NCBI RefSeq assembly: GCF_040081925.1 | Contig: NZ_JBEBMF010000003.1 | Coordinates: forward strand, 186,001-250,000 | Length of the DNA: 64,000 nucleotides | Source: Mesorhizobium_K quangtriensis | GTDB lineage: Bacteria; Pseudomonadota; Alphaproteobacteria; Rhizobiales; Rhizobiaceae | Direction of reading: 5' to 3' | In this document: positions 17,289 through 25,529 of the stretch, piece by piece | Position numbering within the stretch: position 1 is the first letter of the stretch | Layout of the letters: the number at the start of each line of letters is the position of its first letter | Position numbers and translations under genes: made by a program | The notes under the pieces: generated by a model | Databases searched by the model: none | What the model saw: only the letters and a program-made list of their open reading frames with translations | What the model was told of the DNA's origin: nothing

Positions 17289-17957
17289 TTACTCGGCGGG
17301 CGGTGCCGATTCGTCCAGCGGTTCTGCGGGCAACTGTTCCGACTGGCCTTCCTCGGGATCGAGCACGACCGGGCCTTCGCCGCCAGCGCCGGGGGCGGTG
17401 CTCTGCGGCGCGGGCGCAACAGGGGTTTCAGGCGCCGGGTCTGGCTCCTCGTTCGTCAGCTTCTTGAGGATTGAGTTCTCCGGGTCGTCGGGCAGAAAGC
17501 CCTCGATCGTCGTGCCGATCCGTTCCAGCATGGGCAGAGACTTGGCTTCAGTCACCCATGTCGGCTTGTTGGCGCCGGCCAGCCAGTTGAAAAACAGCAG
17601 GCCGACTGCGACGACGAGGATGCCGCGCGCCGCGCCGTAGAGGAAGCCGAGCGTCCGGTCGAGCGCGCCGACACGCGAATCGATGATCCAGTCAGCGATC
17701 TTCATGGTGATGATCGTCACGATGATGAGCGCGATGACGAAGACGATACCGGCCGACGCCACCATCGCGATCTGCTTGTTATCGATGTAAGGCTCCACAT
17801 GGGGAAGCAGCATCGGATAGAAGAAATAGGCGGCAGCCGCCGCCGCGATCCACGACGCGATCGACAGGACTTCGCGCGACAGGCCACGGACCATGGCCAG
17901 CATCGCCGAAACGAGCGTGAACCCGATCAGTATTCCGTCAAGCAGCGTAATCGGCAT
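17289..17957 (-). CDS. cvpA: CvpA family membrane protein
   Basis: 222 aa. Four hydrophobic segments in the first 130 residues (starting TLLDGILIGFTLVSAMLAMV) match CvpA, the colicin V production family, and a Pro/Glu-rich cytoplasmic or periplasmic tail follows. CvpA is commonly encoded directly upstream of purF, as here. Work in enterobacteria links it to envelope homeostasis, but the molecular role is unknown. It lies between radA and purF on the same strand. Confidence 0.88.
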   Translation of the reverse strand: MPITLLDGILIGFTLVSAMLAMVRGLSREVLSIASWIAAAAAAYFFYPMLLPHVEPYIDNKQIAMVASAGIVFVIALIIVTIITMKIADWIIDSRVGALDRTLGFLYGAARGILVVAVGLLFFNWLAGANKPTWVTEAKSLPMLERIGTTIEGFLPDDPENSILKKLTNEEPDPAPETPVAPAPQSTAPGAGGEGPVVLDPEEGQSEQLPAEPLDESAPPAE

Positions 17958-17987
17958 GGTGCGGTCCCACTCCTTGCATCATGGGCG

Positions 17988-19406
17988 TTACGCGACATCG
18001 TCGTCGCTGGCGCGCCCAGAGTCCCCTCTCAAAGACCCGGCAATACGAATCACGAGGTCGGTCAAAGTCCCCGGCTGAAATGAACGCCCAGCCATCGAGC
18101 CTGACGGTTCCTCGCTCCCCTGCGGCAGAACCGCTTGCCCGAACCCCAGCTTTTCGGCCTCCTTCAACCGTTGCTGCGCATGCGCAACCGGCCTGATGGC
18201 TCCCGAAAGGCTGACCTCGCCGAAATAGACGCAATCGGCGGGCAGGGCAAGACCGGTGAGCGACGACACCAGCGCTGCCGCAACGGCAAGATCGGCTGCC
18301 GGCTCGGAGATGCGATAGCCGCCTGCGACATTGAGATAGACGTCGTGCTGACCGAAGCGGACGCCGCAATGCGCCTCAAGGACGGCCAGCACCATGGCGA
18401 GGCGTGGCTGGTCCCAGCCCACCACGGCGCGACGGGGCGTGCCGAGAGATGAGGGGGCGACCAGCGCCTGTATCTCGACCAGCACCGGCCTTGTGCCCTC
18501 CATGCCGGCGAACACGGCTGCGCCCGGCGCCTTCGCGTGGCGCTCGCCAAGGAAAAGCTCTGAGGGATTGGAGACCTCGCGCAACCCCTTATCCGACATC
18601 TCGAACACGCCGATCTCGTCGGTCGGCCCGAAGCGGTTCTTTACCGCGCGCAGGATGCGGAAATGGTGGCCGCCTTCGCCTTCGAAATAGAGCACGGCGT
18701 CGACCATGTGCTCGACAACGCGCGGGCCGGCAATCTGGCCTTCCTTGGTGACATGACCGACCAGCACCACCGCCGCGCCTGTCGACTTGGCGTAGCGAAT
18801 GACGGACTGCGCCGCCGCGCGCACCTGCGTCACCGTGCCCGGTGCGGAATCGGCAAGGTCCGTCCACAGCGTCTGGATGGAATCGAGGATGACGAGGTCG
18901 GGACGCTTTCCTTCGCCGAGCGTGGCGAGGATGTCCTCGACATTGGTTTCGGCCGCAAGTTCCACCGGCTGGGCCGCAACGCCAAGCCGCTGCGCGCGCA
19001 GGCGCACCTGCGCCACCGCCTCCTCGCCGGAGACGTAGACGATGCGGTTGCCCTTTGCCGCGAGCGCCGCTGCCGCCTGCATGAGCAGCGTCGATTTGCC
19101 GATGCCGGGATCGCCACCGACAAGCACCGCCGATCCCCGCACGAAGCCGCCGCCGGTCGCGCGATCGAGTTCGGCGATGCCAGACGGGATGCGCGGCGCA
19201 TCCTCTATATCGCCCGCCAGCGACGTCAGCGCGACGATCCGGCCCTTGCGCGGCGAACGTAGCGCCTGCGGCCCGCCCGCGATGCCGCCGGCATTGTTCT
19301 CCTCGACGATGGTGTTCCACTCGCCGCAGGCCTCGCACTTGCCCGACCAACGAGAACTCACGTTGCCGCAGGACTGGCAGATGAACTGGGTACGGGATTT
19401 AGCCAT
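17988..19406 (-). CDS. radA: DNA repair protein RadA
   Basis: 472 aa. An N-terminal C4 zinc finger (CQSCG...CEACG, about 10-29), a RecA-like ATPase with Walker A GDPGIGKST (about 100), the RadA-specific VKNRFGPTDE (about 254) and a C-terminal Lon-protease-like domain are all present. It drives branch migration of recombination intermediates. Fifteen in-frame codons lie upstream, but ATG 19406 gives the family start MAKSRTQFICQSCG. The alanine racemase gene I would expect between dnaB and radA in many relatives is absent. Confidence 0.95.
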   Translation of the reverse strand: MAKSRTQFICQSCGNVSSRWSGKCEACGEWNTIVEENNAGGIAGGPQALRSPRKGRIVALTSLAGDIEDAPRIPSGIAELDRATGGGFVRGSAVLVGGDPGIGKSTLLMQAAAALAAKGNRIVYVSGEEAVAQVRLRAQRLGVAAQPVELAAETNVEDILATLGEGKRPDLVILDSIQTLWTDLADSAPGTVTQVRAAAQSVIRYAKSTGAAVVLVGHVTKEGQIAGPRVVEHMVDAVLYFEGEGGHHFRILRAVKNRFGPTDEIGVFEMSDKGLREVSNPSELFLGERHAKAPGAAVFAGMEGTRPVLVEIQALVAPSSLGTPRRAVVGWDQPRLAMVLAVLEAHCGVRFGQHDVYLNVAGGYRISEPAADLAVAAALVSSLTGLALPADCVYFGEVSLSGAIRPVAHAQQRLKEAEKLGFGQAVLPQGSEEPSGSMAGRSFQPGTLTDLVIRIAGSLRGDSGRASDDDVA

Positions 19407-19440
19407 TCGGTCCCACGAAGGAATGGATTTTGGAAAAGGC

Positions 19441-19469
19441 GGAGGCAGCACGTGAGCATGGCTGCCTCC
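19441..19469 (-). terminator. Hairpin between dnaB and radA, possible terminator
   Basis: GGAGGCAGC (19441-19449) pairs with GCTGCCTCC (19461-19469) across an 11-base loop. Read on the minus strand the stem is followed by GCCTTTTCC. A second perfect hairpin, GACCCGC-ATC-GCGGGTC, lies at 19475-19491. Both follow the dnaB stop and could terminate or attenuate readthrough into radA. The T-run is short. Confidence 0.45.
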
Positions 19470-19530
19470 GCCCGGACCCGCATCGCGGGTCGACCCTTCC
19501 TGACGAGGGGAGGGTTTTGGGCATAGCCGG

Positions 19531-21021
19531 CTATTCGAACCTGTCGGGCAGGTGCGAATCCTCGGCGAGATCGGAAAATCTGGTGAATTCGCCCTGGAAG
19601 GCGAGACTTACTGTTCCCGTGGGTCCGTGGCGCTGTTTGGCGATGATGACTTCGGCCTTGCCCCGCGCCTCGTTCATCTGGTCCTCCCATTGGACATATT
19701 CGGGAGTGCCGGGCTTCGGCTCCTTGTTCTTCAGATAGTACTCCTCTCGATAGACGAAGAGCACCACGTCGGCGTCCTGCTCGATCGATCCGGATTCTCT
19801 GAGGTCGGAGAGTTGGGGGCGCTTGTCGTCACGGCTTTCGACCTGACGCGAGAGCTGTGACAGCGCGATGATCGGCACGCCGAGTTCCTTGCCCAGCGCC
19901 TTGAGGCCGGTGGTGATCTCGGTGATTTCCTGCACGCGGTTCTGCGAGGCGCGCGCACTCGATCCCTGCATGAGCTGGATGTAGTCGATTACCAGCACGT
20001 CGAGCCCGCGCTGGCGCTTCAGCCGCCTCGCGCGCGCGGCAAGCTGCGCGATCGAGATACCGCCCGTCTGGTCGATGTAGAGCGGAACCCTCTGCATCAT
20101 CTGCGCGCAGGCGGCCAGCTTTTCGAAGTCCGTCTCGGTGATCTCGCCGCGCCTGATCTTGGAGGACGGAATTTCCGTCTGCTCCGAGATGATACGTGTG
20201 GCGAGTTGCTCGGACGACATTTCCAGCGAGAAAAAGCCGATGACGCCGCCATTCTTGGCTTTCAGGGAGCCGTCGGCCTGCTGCCCCGGCTCGTAAGCAT
20301 GGGCGATGTTGAACGCGATGTTGGTGGCAAGCGACGTCTTGCCCATGCCGGGACGACCGGCGAGCACGATCAGGTCGGAGGGCTGCAACCCGCCCATGCG
20401 GCGGTCGAGGTCGCGCAGGCCGGTGGCGACGCCGGAAAGATGCCCGTCGCGCATGAAGGCGGCGTTGGCCATGTCGACGGCGGTCTTCACGGCATCGGTG
20501 AAGCTCTCGAAGCCGCCATCGTAGCGGCCGGTTTCGGCCAGTTCGAACAGCCGCCGCTCGGCGTCCTCGATCTGGTCGGACGGGCTCATGTCGACAGGCG
20601 CGTCGTAGGCGATATTGACCATGTCCTCGCCGACCGTGATCAGCGCGCGGCGGGTGGCGAGATCGTAGATCGCGCGGCCATAGTCGGCGGCGTTGATGAC
20701 GGTGACGGCTTCGGCCGCGAGGCGGGCGAGATAGAACGCGACCGTCATGTCGCCGACCTTCTCGTCGGCCGGCAGGAAGGTCTTGATCGTTACCGGATCA
20801 GCCTTCTTGCCCATACGAATTAGTTCGGCCGAAACCTCAAAGATCTTGCGGTGCAGAGGCTCGTAGAAATGCGAGGACTTCAGGAAATCGGAGACGCGGT
20901 AGAACGCGTCGTTGTTGACGAGGATTGCGCCGAGCAGGGCCTGCTCAGCCTCGATGTTGTTCGGCGCCTCGCGGTAGAGCGGTGTCTCCGCCACGGGGAA
21001 TTTGCGCGCTGCCTCTGCCAT
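19531..21021 (-). CDS. dnaB: Replicative DNA helicase
   Basis: 496 aa, hexameric 5'-3' helicase of the replisome. The N-terminal helical domain starts NNIEAEQALLGAILV. The RecA-like domain has Walker A GRPGMGKTS (about 222), Walker B IDYIQLM and an arginine-rich C-terminus. Length is normal, so no intein. ATG 21021 has AGGA five bases upstream; 26 additional in-frame codons upstream are not family-like. In many relatives rplI adjoins dnaB, whereas here four other genes intervene. Confidence 0.96.
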   Translation of the reverse strand: MAEAARKFPVAETPLYREAPNNIEAEQALLGAILVNNDAFYRVSDFLKSSHFYEPLHRKIFEVSAELIRMGKKADPVTIKTFLPADEKVGDMTVAFYLARLAAEAVTVINAADYGRAIYDLATRRALITVGEDMVNIAYDAPVDMSPSDQIEDAERRLFELAETGRYDGGFESFTDAVKTAVDMANAAFMRDGHLSGVATGLRDLDRRMGGLQPSDLIVLAGRPGMGKTSLATNIAFNIAHAYEPGQQADGSLKAKNGGVIGFFSLEMSSEQLATRIISEQTEIPSSKIRRGEITETDFEKLAACAQMMQRVPLYIDQTGGISIAQLAARARRLKRQRGLDVLVIDYIQLMQGSSARASQNRVQEITEITTGLKALGKELGVPIIALSQLSRQVESRDDKRPQLSDLRESGSIEQDADVVLFVYREEYYLKNKEPKPGTPEYVQWEDQMNEARGKAEVIIAKQRHGPTGTVSLAFQGEFTRFSDLAEDSHLPDRFE

Positions 21022-21270
21022 CTGTTCCTGTCCCTTGCCCGATCCCTGCCTAATGAGAGTCGCCGGCGGAAACAGCACCGTCGTCCGCGTGGTTCCCACT
21101 GTTCACAGTGGTCCACAGGCCGGGCGGTCACACCAACGAATCCGGGTTGACTCGAATCGAGCGGCCAAGTGTAAGCAAACTCGTAGAACGAAACAAGAAC
21201 TTTGAGCGTGCAAAAGCGCGGCCGGAGGCGTTTCTCCAGCCTAACATACTCATGTCGCGATGAGGAGCGC

Positions 21271-21465
21271 TCAGGCCCCGGCGTTGCGCCTGGCCACCTT
21301 GGACATCAGAATCCCAATGCCAATGGCGAGGATCACGACCCCCGCGATCATGTACAGCATCGCGTCCGACCGGTAGCCCGATGCGGCGACCAGAAACCCG
21401 AGGATAATGCAGAGCACGCCCACAAGCTTGCCGATCAGAAAACGCTTGCCATCTTCCAGTGCCAC
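21271..21465 (-). CDS. Small two-helix membrane protein, hypothetical
   Basis: 64 aa from a GTG start. Two hydrophobic segments (LVGVLCIILGFLVAASGY and MLYMIAGVVILAIGIGILM) are joined by a short loop, with a basic C-terminus (KVARRNAGA). An in-frame ATG lies eight codons upstream at 21489 without a ribosome-binding site. The GTG at 21465 has a perfect AGGAGG five bases before it, so I prefer it. I do not recognise a family. It stands alone between dnaB and rsm22. Confidence 0.6.
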   Translation of the reverse strand: MALEDGKRFLIGKLVGVLCIILGFLVAASGYRSDAMLYMIAGVVILAIGIGILMSKVARRNAGA

Positions 21466-21602
21466 ATCACCCTCCTGCGTACTGAACATGCGAAAATCTG
21501 GTTCGGACTATGCGTGGCCAAGCCGCCGGGTGTCCAGAAGGCATTTGCGTGCTCAGCGTTGCTACTGTGGACCGTTGGCCGCTCCAACGGCCATTTTCTG
21601 CC

Positions 21603-22577
21603 TCAGGGTTGTGTCGGCAGCGTGTCGCCCCAATCGACCCGCCGCGCGCGGCGGAAAGCTTCGCCGTCGCGCTTGGTTACCAGCCGCTCCACGACATCGC
21701 CGTCTGCAAGGCAGAGCTTCAATTCGATGCGTCCCTTGCTGTGCTGCGGCGACGCGATGATGCGGGCGGTCGGAATCGGGACGGACGGTCGCGACGCTGC
21801 CAGATAGATGAACTTTTCGTCCTCCCACGGCACCTCGGCGTTCTTGGTCAGCCGGTGCAGGCGCGAGCGCGCAACCCGCCGCGAAAAATGGCACCAGTCG
21901 GGCGGAATGAGCGGGCAGGGAGATTCGTGCGGGCAGGGAGCTGCGACATGCGCGCCGGCCTCGATCAACCGGCCACGGACCGTGAGGATTCGCTGCCAGC
22001 CGGCTGGCGTTCCGGGCTCGACCACCAGCAGCATTTGCGCGGTCAACGCCCACAGGCGATCGACCAGCGCCGGCACCGCGTCCGGGGCGAGTTCGTCGAG
22101 CACATAGGAGAGCGTCACGAGGTCGGCAGGCTTATCGGCCGGTAGCGGCCTTGTCGCATCGCCCGCAATCCAGTGTGCGTTGGGAAGCGCCGCATCCGCA
22201 GCAAGCACTAGTCCCGTCTTGCGGGCGGCGTCGCTGGCCTCGATCATCGTCGCACCTTCGAGACTGTTCCAGCAATCACTGGCCGCCCAGAGCACCGAGC
22301 CGGGGCCAGCGCCCACATCGATCAGTGTCCGTGGCGCGAAATCAGGTGCGGCCTCAGCGAGATAATTCATGCTGGCGCGGATGGCCGCGTAGGTGGCGGG
22401 CAGGCGAGCGGCGAGATAGGCCTTCATGGCGGTCTCGCCGTCCAGATGCAGGCGGCCGTCGCGCATCTCTGCGCGGTAGCGCCGCGACAGGCGGTCGGCG
22501 GCTGTACGCAATTCGTCCAGCGGCGTGCCTTCGAGATAGCGCTCGACCGCCTGCCGGAGCGCCACGGGAAGTTCCAT
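21603..22577 (-). CDS. Rsm22 family small-subunit ribosomal protein / methyltransferase-like
   Basis: 324 aa. A SAM-type motif (LIDVGAGPGSVLWA, about 86) and a cysteine cluster (CPHESPCP, about 209, then WCHFSRRV) match Rsm22, the bacterial counterpart of mitoribosome factor METTL17, which binds an iron-sulfur cluster and helps small-subunit assembly. Methyltransferase activity is not certain. The ATG at 22577 is one base after the ynfA stop, so translation is probably coupled. Confidence 0.85.
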   Translation of the reverse strand: MELPVALRQAVERYLEGTPLDELRTAADRLSRRYRAEMRDGRLHLDGETAMKAYLAARLPATYAAIRASMNYLAEAAPDFAPRTLIDVGAGPGSVLWAASDCWNSLEGATMIEASDAARKTGLVLAADAALPNAHWIAGDATRPLPADKPADLVTLSYVLDELAPDAVPALVDRLWALTAQMLLVVEPGTPAGWQRILTVRGRLIEAGAHVAAPCPHESPCPLIPPDWCHFSRRVARSRLHRLTKNAEVPWEDEKFIYLAASRPSVPIPTARIIASPQHSKGRIELKLCLADGDVVERLVTKRDGEAFRRARRVDWGDTLPTQP

Positions 22578-22578
22578 T

Positions 22579-22902
22579 TCAGGCCGCGCGCGGCGCGAAG
22601 AGGATGACCGACGCGCCGACGAGGCAGATGGCGACGCCAACCACGTCCCAGCGGTCCGGCCGAACGCCTTCCGCCAGCCACAGCCACGCCAGCGACGCCG
22701 TGATGTAGATGCCGCCATAGGCTGCGTAGGCGCGGCCGGCGGCATCGCTTTCGGCCAGCGTCAGCAGCCATGCGAAGGCGATCAGCGAGGCGATGCCGGG
22801 GATCAGCCACAACGCCGACCGGTCCAGCCGCCACCAGGCCCAGAAGGCGAAACAACCGGCGATCTCGGCAAGTGCTGCCGCGATGAAGACTGGAATGGTC
22901 AT
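22579..22902 (-). CDS. YnfA family (UPF0060) membrane protein
   Basis: 107 aa with four membrane helices. It begins IPVFIAAALAEIAGCFAFWAW and contains RAYAAYGGIYI, both diagnostic of YnfA. YnfA is a small multidrug-resistance-like protein; efflux has been reported for some members. Its stop is one base from the rsm22 start, so the two form an operon. The reason for pairing with Rsm22 is not evident. Confidence 0.88.
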   Translation of the reverse strand: MTIPVFIAAALAEIAGCFAFWAWWRLDRSALWLIPGIASLIAFAWLLTLAESDAAGRAYAAYGGIYITASLAWLWLAEGVRPDRWDVVGVAICLVGASVILFAPRAA

Positions 22903-22989
22903 TTAAGTTTCCCGCGCAACCGGACCGGAGATTGTCGCGTCCAGTGTGAGGCAACGCGCAGCTTCTGACAATGCTGGAAAGACCCAGGT

Positions 22990-24303
22990 TTAGGCCTTCT
23001 TCGCGCTCGTCTTGCGCTTTGGCGCCGCCTTCTTCGGGGCTGGCTTCGCGCTCACCGCCTCCGACGCCTGCCGCTGTCCGCAATCATGCTGCGCCAGTTC
23101 CTTCTCGGTTTCCTGGATATAGTCGCGCGTCACAGGCAGCGTGTCGTTCTTCCGGGTCAGCTGGATCTGGAAGATGACCAGATCCTGCCAGCGGAACGCG
23201 GCTTCCGAACCGGCCAGGTAGAAGTCCCACATGCGGCAGAAACGCTCGTCATAGATCGCCTTGGCCTTCTCGCGGTTGGCGAGGAAGCGGGTGCGCCAGT
23301 GCTTCAGCGTCTCGGCATAGTGGAGACGCAGGATCTCGATATCGTTGACCACGAGCCCCGACTTCTCGATCGACGGCATCACCTCCGAAAGCGACGGGAT
23401 ATAGCCGCCGGGGAAGATGTATTTGCGGATGAAGGCATTGGTCGCATAGGGCGGGCCGCTGCGGCCGATCGTGTGCAGCACCATCACGCCGTCAGGCTTG
23501 AGCAGTTGCGCGCACTTGTCGAAGAAGGTGCGGTAGTGGTTCAGGCCGACATGCTCGAACATGCCGACCGACACGATGCGGTCGAAGCGCTCCGAGATGT
23601 TTCGATAGTCCTTGATCTCGAAATGGACGTGGTTTTCCAGGCCCTCGGCCTGCGAGCGCTCGGTGGCCACGCCGTGTTGTTCGGTGGACAGCGTGACGCC
23701 CAGCACGTCCACCTCGAAATTCTTCGCGAGATAGAGGCCGAGCCCACCCCAGCCGGAGCCTATGTCGAGCACGTTCTGGCCGGGTTTCAGGCGCAGCTTG
23801 GCGGCGAGGTGGCGCTTCTTGGCCAGTTGCGCTTCCTCGAGCGTAACATCCGGGCTCTCGAAATAGGCGCAGGAATACTGCATGTCCTTGTCGAGGAAGA
23901 GTTTGTAGAGTTCACCCGACAGATCGTAGTGCCGCTGCACATTCTTCCTGGAGCGTGTCGTCGTATTGACCTGCTGCAGCCGCCGAAATGCGTGGCGGAA
24001 ACCCTCGATCGCCTTCGAAAATGTAGCGTCGATGCCGCTTGGGTCCATGTTCTGGAAGCCGACGCGCAGAAGGTCGAGAGTATCGCCTTCGAGGATGTCG
24101 ATTTCCTCGTTCATGTAGGCTTCGGGCACGGCCAGCATCGGATCGATCGCCATGGCGCGTGCCGCGCGCGCGCTCTTGATGTGGACGTGTACCGGCTGGC
24201 CGGTACCATCGCCAAACGTATGTTTCTTCCCATCCGGACCGGTGATGCTGAGACTTCCGGTCTTGACGAGACCTGAAATGACGCGCTGCAACAGCTTATT
24301 CAC
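22990..24303 (-). CDS. cfa: Cyclopropane-fatty-acyl-phospholipid synthase
   Basis: 437 aa. It adds a methylene from SAM across cis double bonds of membrane phospholipid acyl chains. The SAM-binding loop is VLDIGSGWGGLGLYLA (about 178). FEHVGLNHYRTFF and the C-terminal LRLHYAETLKHWRTRF are typical. A lysine/proline/alanine tail (about 420-437) is an unusual appendage. I chose GTG 24303 because it gives the family start (M/V)NKLLQRV; 33 further codons upstream are open but unlike the family. It fits the window's phospholipid theme. Confidence 0.9.
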   Translation of the reverse strand: MNKLLQRVISGLVKTGSLSITGPDGKKHTFGDGTGQPVHVHIKSARAARAMAIDPMLAVPEAYMNEEIDILEGDTLDLLRVGFQNMDPSGIDATFSKAIEGFRHAFRRLQQVNTTTRSRKNVQRHYDLSGELYKLFLDKDMQYSCAYFESPDVTLEEAQLAKKRHLAAKLRLKPGQNVLDIGSGWGGLGLYLAKNFEVDVLGVTLSTEQHGVATERSQAEGLENHVHFEIKDYRNISERFDRIVSVGMFEHVGLNHYRTFFDKCAQLLKPDGVMVLHTIGRSGPPYATNAFIRKYIFPGGYIPSLSEVMPSIEKSGLVVNDIEILRLHYAETLKHWRTRFLANREKAKAIYDERFCRMWDFYLAGSEAAFRWQDLVIFQIQLTRKNDTLPVTRDYIQETEKELAQHDCGQRQASEAVSAKPAPKKAAPKRKTSAKKA

Positions 24304-24432
24304 GGCAGAAGTCCCATTCCCATCACGAACGGTTGACCAGTCTGCCCAATTTGTCGCGGTTTGAAAAGTTCCCTGTGGCACAAAAGCTGCATCAGGGATC
24401 ATGCCAACTCACAGGCGCTGCCGTCGCCAAAC

Positions 24433-24466
24433 AAAAGAAAAAGCCCGGGCGAACCCGGGCCTTTTC
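24433..24466 (-). terminator. Rho-independent terminator of the rpsF-rpsR-rplI operon
   Basis: A GC-only stem, GCCCGGG (24443-24449) with CCCGGGC (24454-24460), carries a four-base loop. On the minus strand TTTTTCTTTT follows directly. It lies about 30 bases after the rplI stop. The plus-strand side has CTTTTC, so it may act weakly in the other direction too. Confidence 0.85.
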
Positions 24467-24490
24467 ATTCCTTGCTGGTGAAGAAGCCGA

Positions 24491-25072
24491 TCAGGCCTCG
24501 TCGCCTGCCTCTTCGTCCGCGTTCGGGTCGAAGAAGGCGTCCGGCCGTGCGTTCTCGTTGATGTCGTCGCCGTAGATGGCTTCGGCCGTCGTCAGCGTCT
24601 CGCCCTTGGCCTGGCGCTCGGCCTCGTCCGTCGAGCGGGCGATGTTGAGCGTCACGGTGACCTCGACTTCCGGATGCAGCGCGATCGCCACGTTGGTCAG
24701 GCCGATGGTCTTGATCGGCTGGTTGAGCTCGACCTGGTTCCGCGAGACGGTGAAGCCCTCGGCGGTCAGCAGGTCAGCGATATCGCGGGTCGACACCGAG
24801 CCGTAGAGCTGGCCGGTTTCGCCGGCGGAGCGGACGATCACGAAGCTCTTGCCGTCGAGCTTCTCGGCGACCGTGCTGGCCTCCGACTTGCGCTCGAGGT
24901 TGCGGGCTTCGAGCTGGGCGCGCTGGCCCTCGAACTTCTTCTTGTTGGCTTCGTTGGCGCGCAGCGCCTTGCCCTTCGGCAACAGGAAGTTGCGGGCGTA
25001 GCCGTCCTTGACGTTGACGGTCTCGCCCATCTGGCCGAGGCGGGAAATGCGTTCGAGAAGAATGACTTCCAT
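24491..25072 (-). CDS. rplI: 50S ribosomal protein L9
   Basis: 193 aa. Residues 1-50 (MEVILLERISRLGQMGETV, then GYARNFLLPKGKA) form the rRNA-binding N-domain, followed by the long central helix and the C-domain. About 40 residues longer than E. coli L9, with an acidic, asparagine-rich C-terminal tail (about 165-193) as in other rhizobia. It ends the rpsF-rpsR-rplI cluster and is followed by a strong terminator. Confidence 0.97.
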   Translation of the reverse strand: MEVILLERISRLGQMGETVNVKDGYARNFLLPKGKALRANEANKKKFEGQRAQLEARNLERKSEASTVAEKLDGKSFVIVRSAGETGQLYGSVSTRDIADLLTAEGFTVSRNQVELNQPIKTIGLTNVAIALHPEVEVTVTLNIARSTDEAERQAKGETLTTAEAIYGDDINENARPDAFFDPNADEEAGDEA

Positions 25073-25247
25073 GGTTTTGTCCTTTCGATGCCCAAAGGGC
25101 TTGAATCAAAAGACGAGGTCAGGAAGCAAAGATGCGCCGGGAGCGCTGGTTTCGCTGTCCTGCCCGTCAGGCAGTTAGGGTCCGGCGTTCTGCCGAAACC
25201 CAACCCGGGATTTGACTGTCCACCTGTCGCGCCCGTCGCGGAAGGGG

Positions 25248-25272
25248 CCGGCGCGGACAAAGCCCGCGCCGG
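25248..25272 (-). promoter_or_regulatory. GC-rich hairpin between rpsR and rplI
   Basis: CCGGCGCGG (25248-25256) pairs perfectly with CCGCGCCGG (25264-25272) across a 7-base loop, eight bases after the rpsR stop on the minus strand. No T-run follows, so it is more likely an RNA-stabilising or processing stem than a terminator. The 208-base gap it sits in is where many relatives encode a DUF2232 membrane protein. Confidence 0.55.
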
Positions 25273-25280
25273 AATTGGCC

Positions 25281-25529
25281 TTACTTCACCACGTAGGGAA
25301 GCAGCGCAAGGAAGCGCGCGCGCTTGATCGCCTTGGCGAGTTCGCGCTGCTTCTTCTGGCTGACAGCCGTGATACGCGACGGAACGATCTTGCCGCGCTC
25401 GGAGATGTAGCGCTGGAGGAGACGCACGTCCTTGTAGTCGATCTTCGGGGCGTTGGCGCCGGAGAAGGGGCAGGTCTTGCGGCGGCGGTGGAACGGACGC
25501 CGGGTCGGGATCTGGTTGATGTCGACCAT
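25281..25529 (-). CDS. rpsR: 30S ribosomal protein S18
   Basis: 82 aa, normal length. CPFSGANAPKIDYKDVRLLQ and the basic ITAVSQKKQRELAKAIKRAR are typical S18 sequence. It binds S6 on the platform of the 30S subunit. Its ATG shares bases with the rpsF stop (TAATG), so S6 and S18 are translationally coupled as expected for partners made in equal amounts. Confidence 0.97.
   Translation of the reverse strand: MVDINQIPTRRPFHRRRKTCPFSGANAPKIDYKDVRLLQRYISERGKIVPSRITAVSQKKQRELAKAIKRARFLALLPYVVK

Noticed and set aside
21096..21120. CTGTTCACA and TGGTCCACA upstream of dnaB as DnaA boxes
   Set aside because: Each differs from TTATNCACA at two positions and they sit in or beside a small palindrome (21096-21111). 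Too weak to claim an origin or DnaA control.
21603..22745. Longer Rsm22 start overlapping ynfA
   Set aside because: The extra 56 codons are Arg/Ser-rich and antisense-like, and overlap ynfA. The ATG at 22577 gives the family length and tight coupling.
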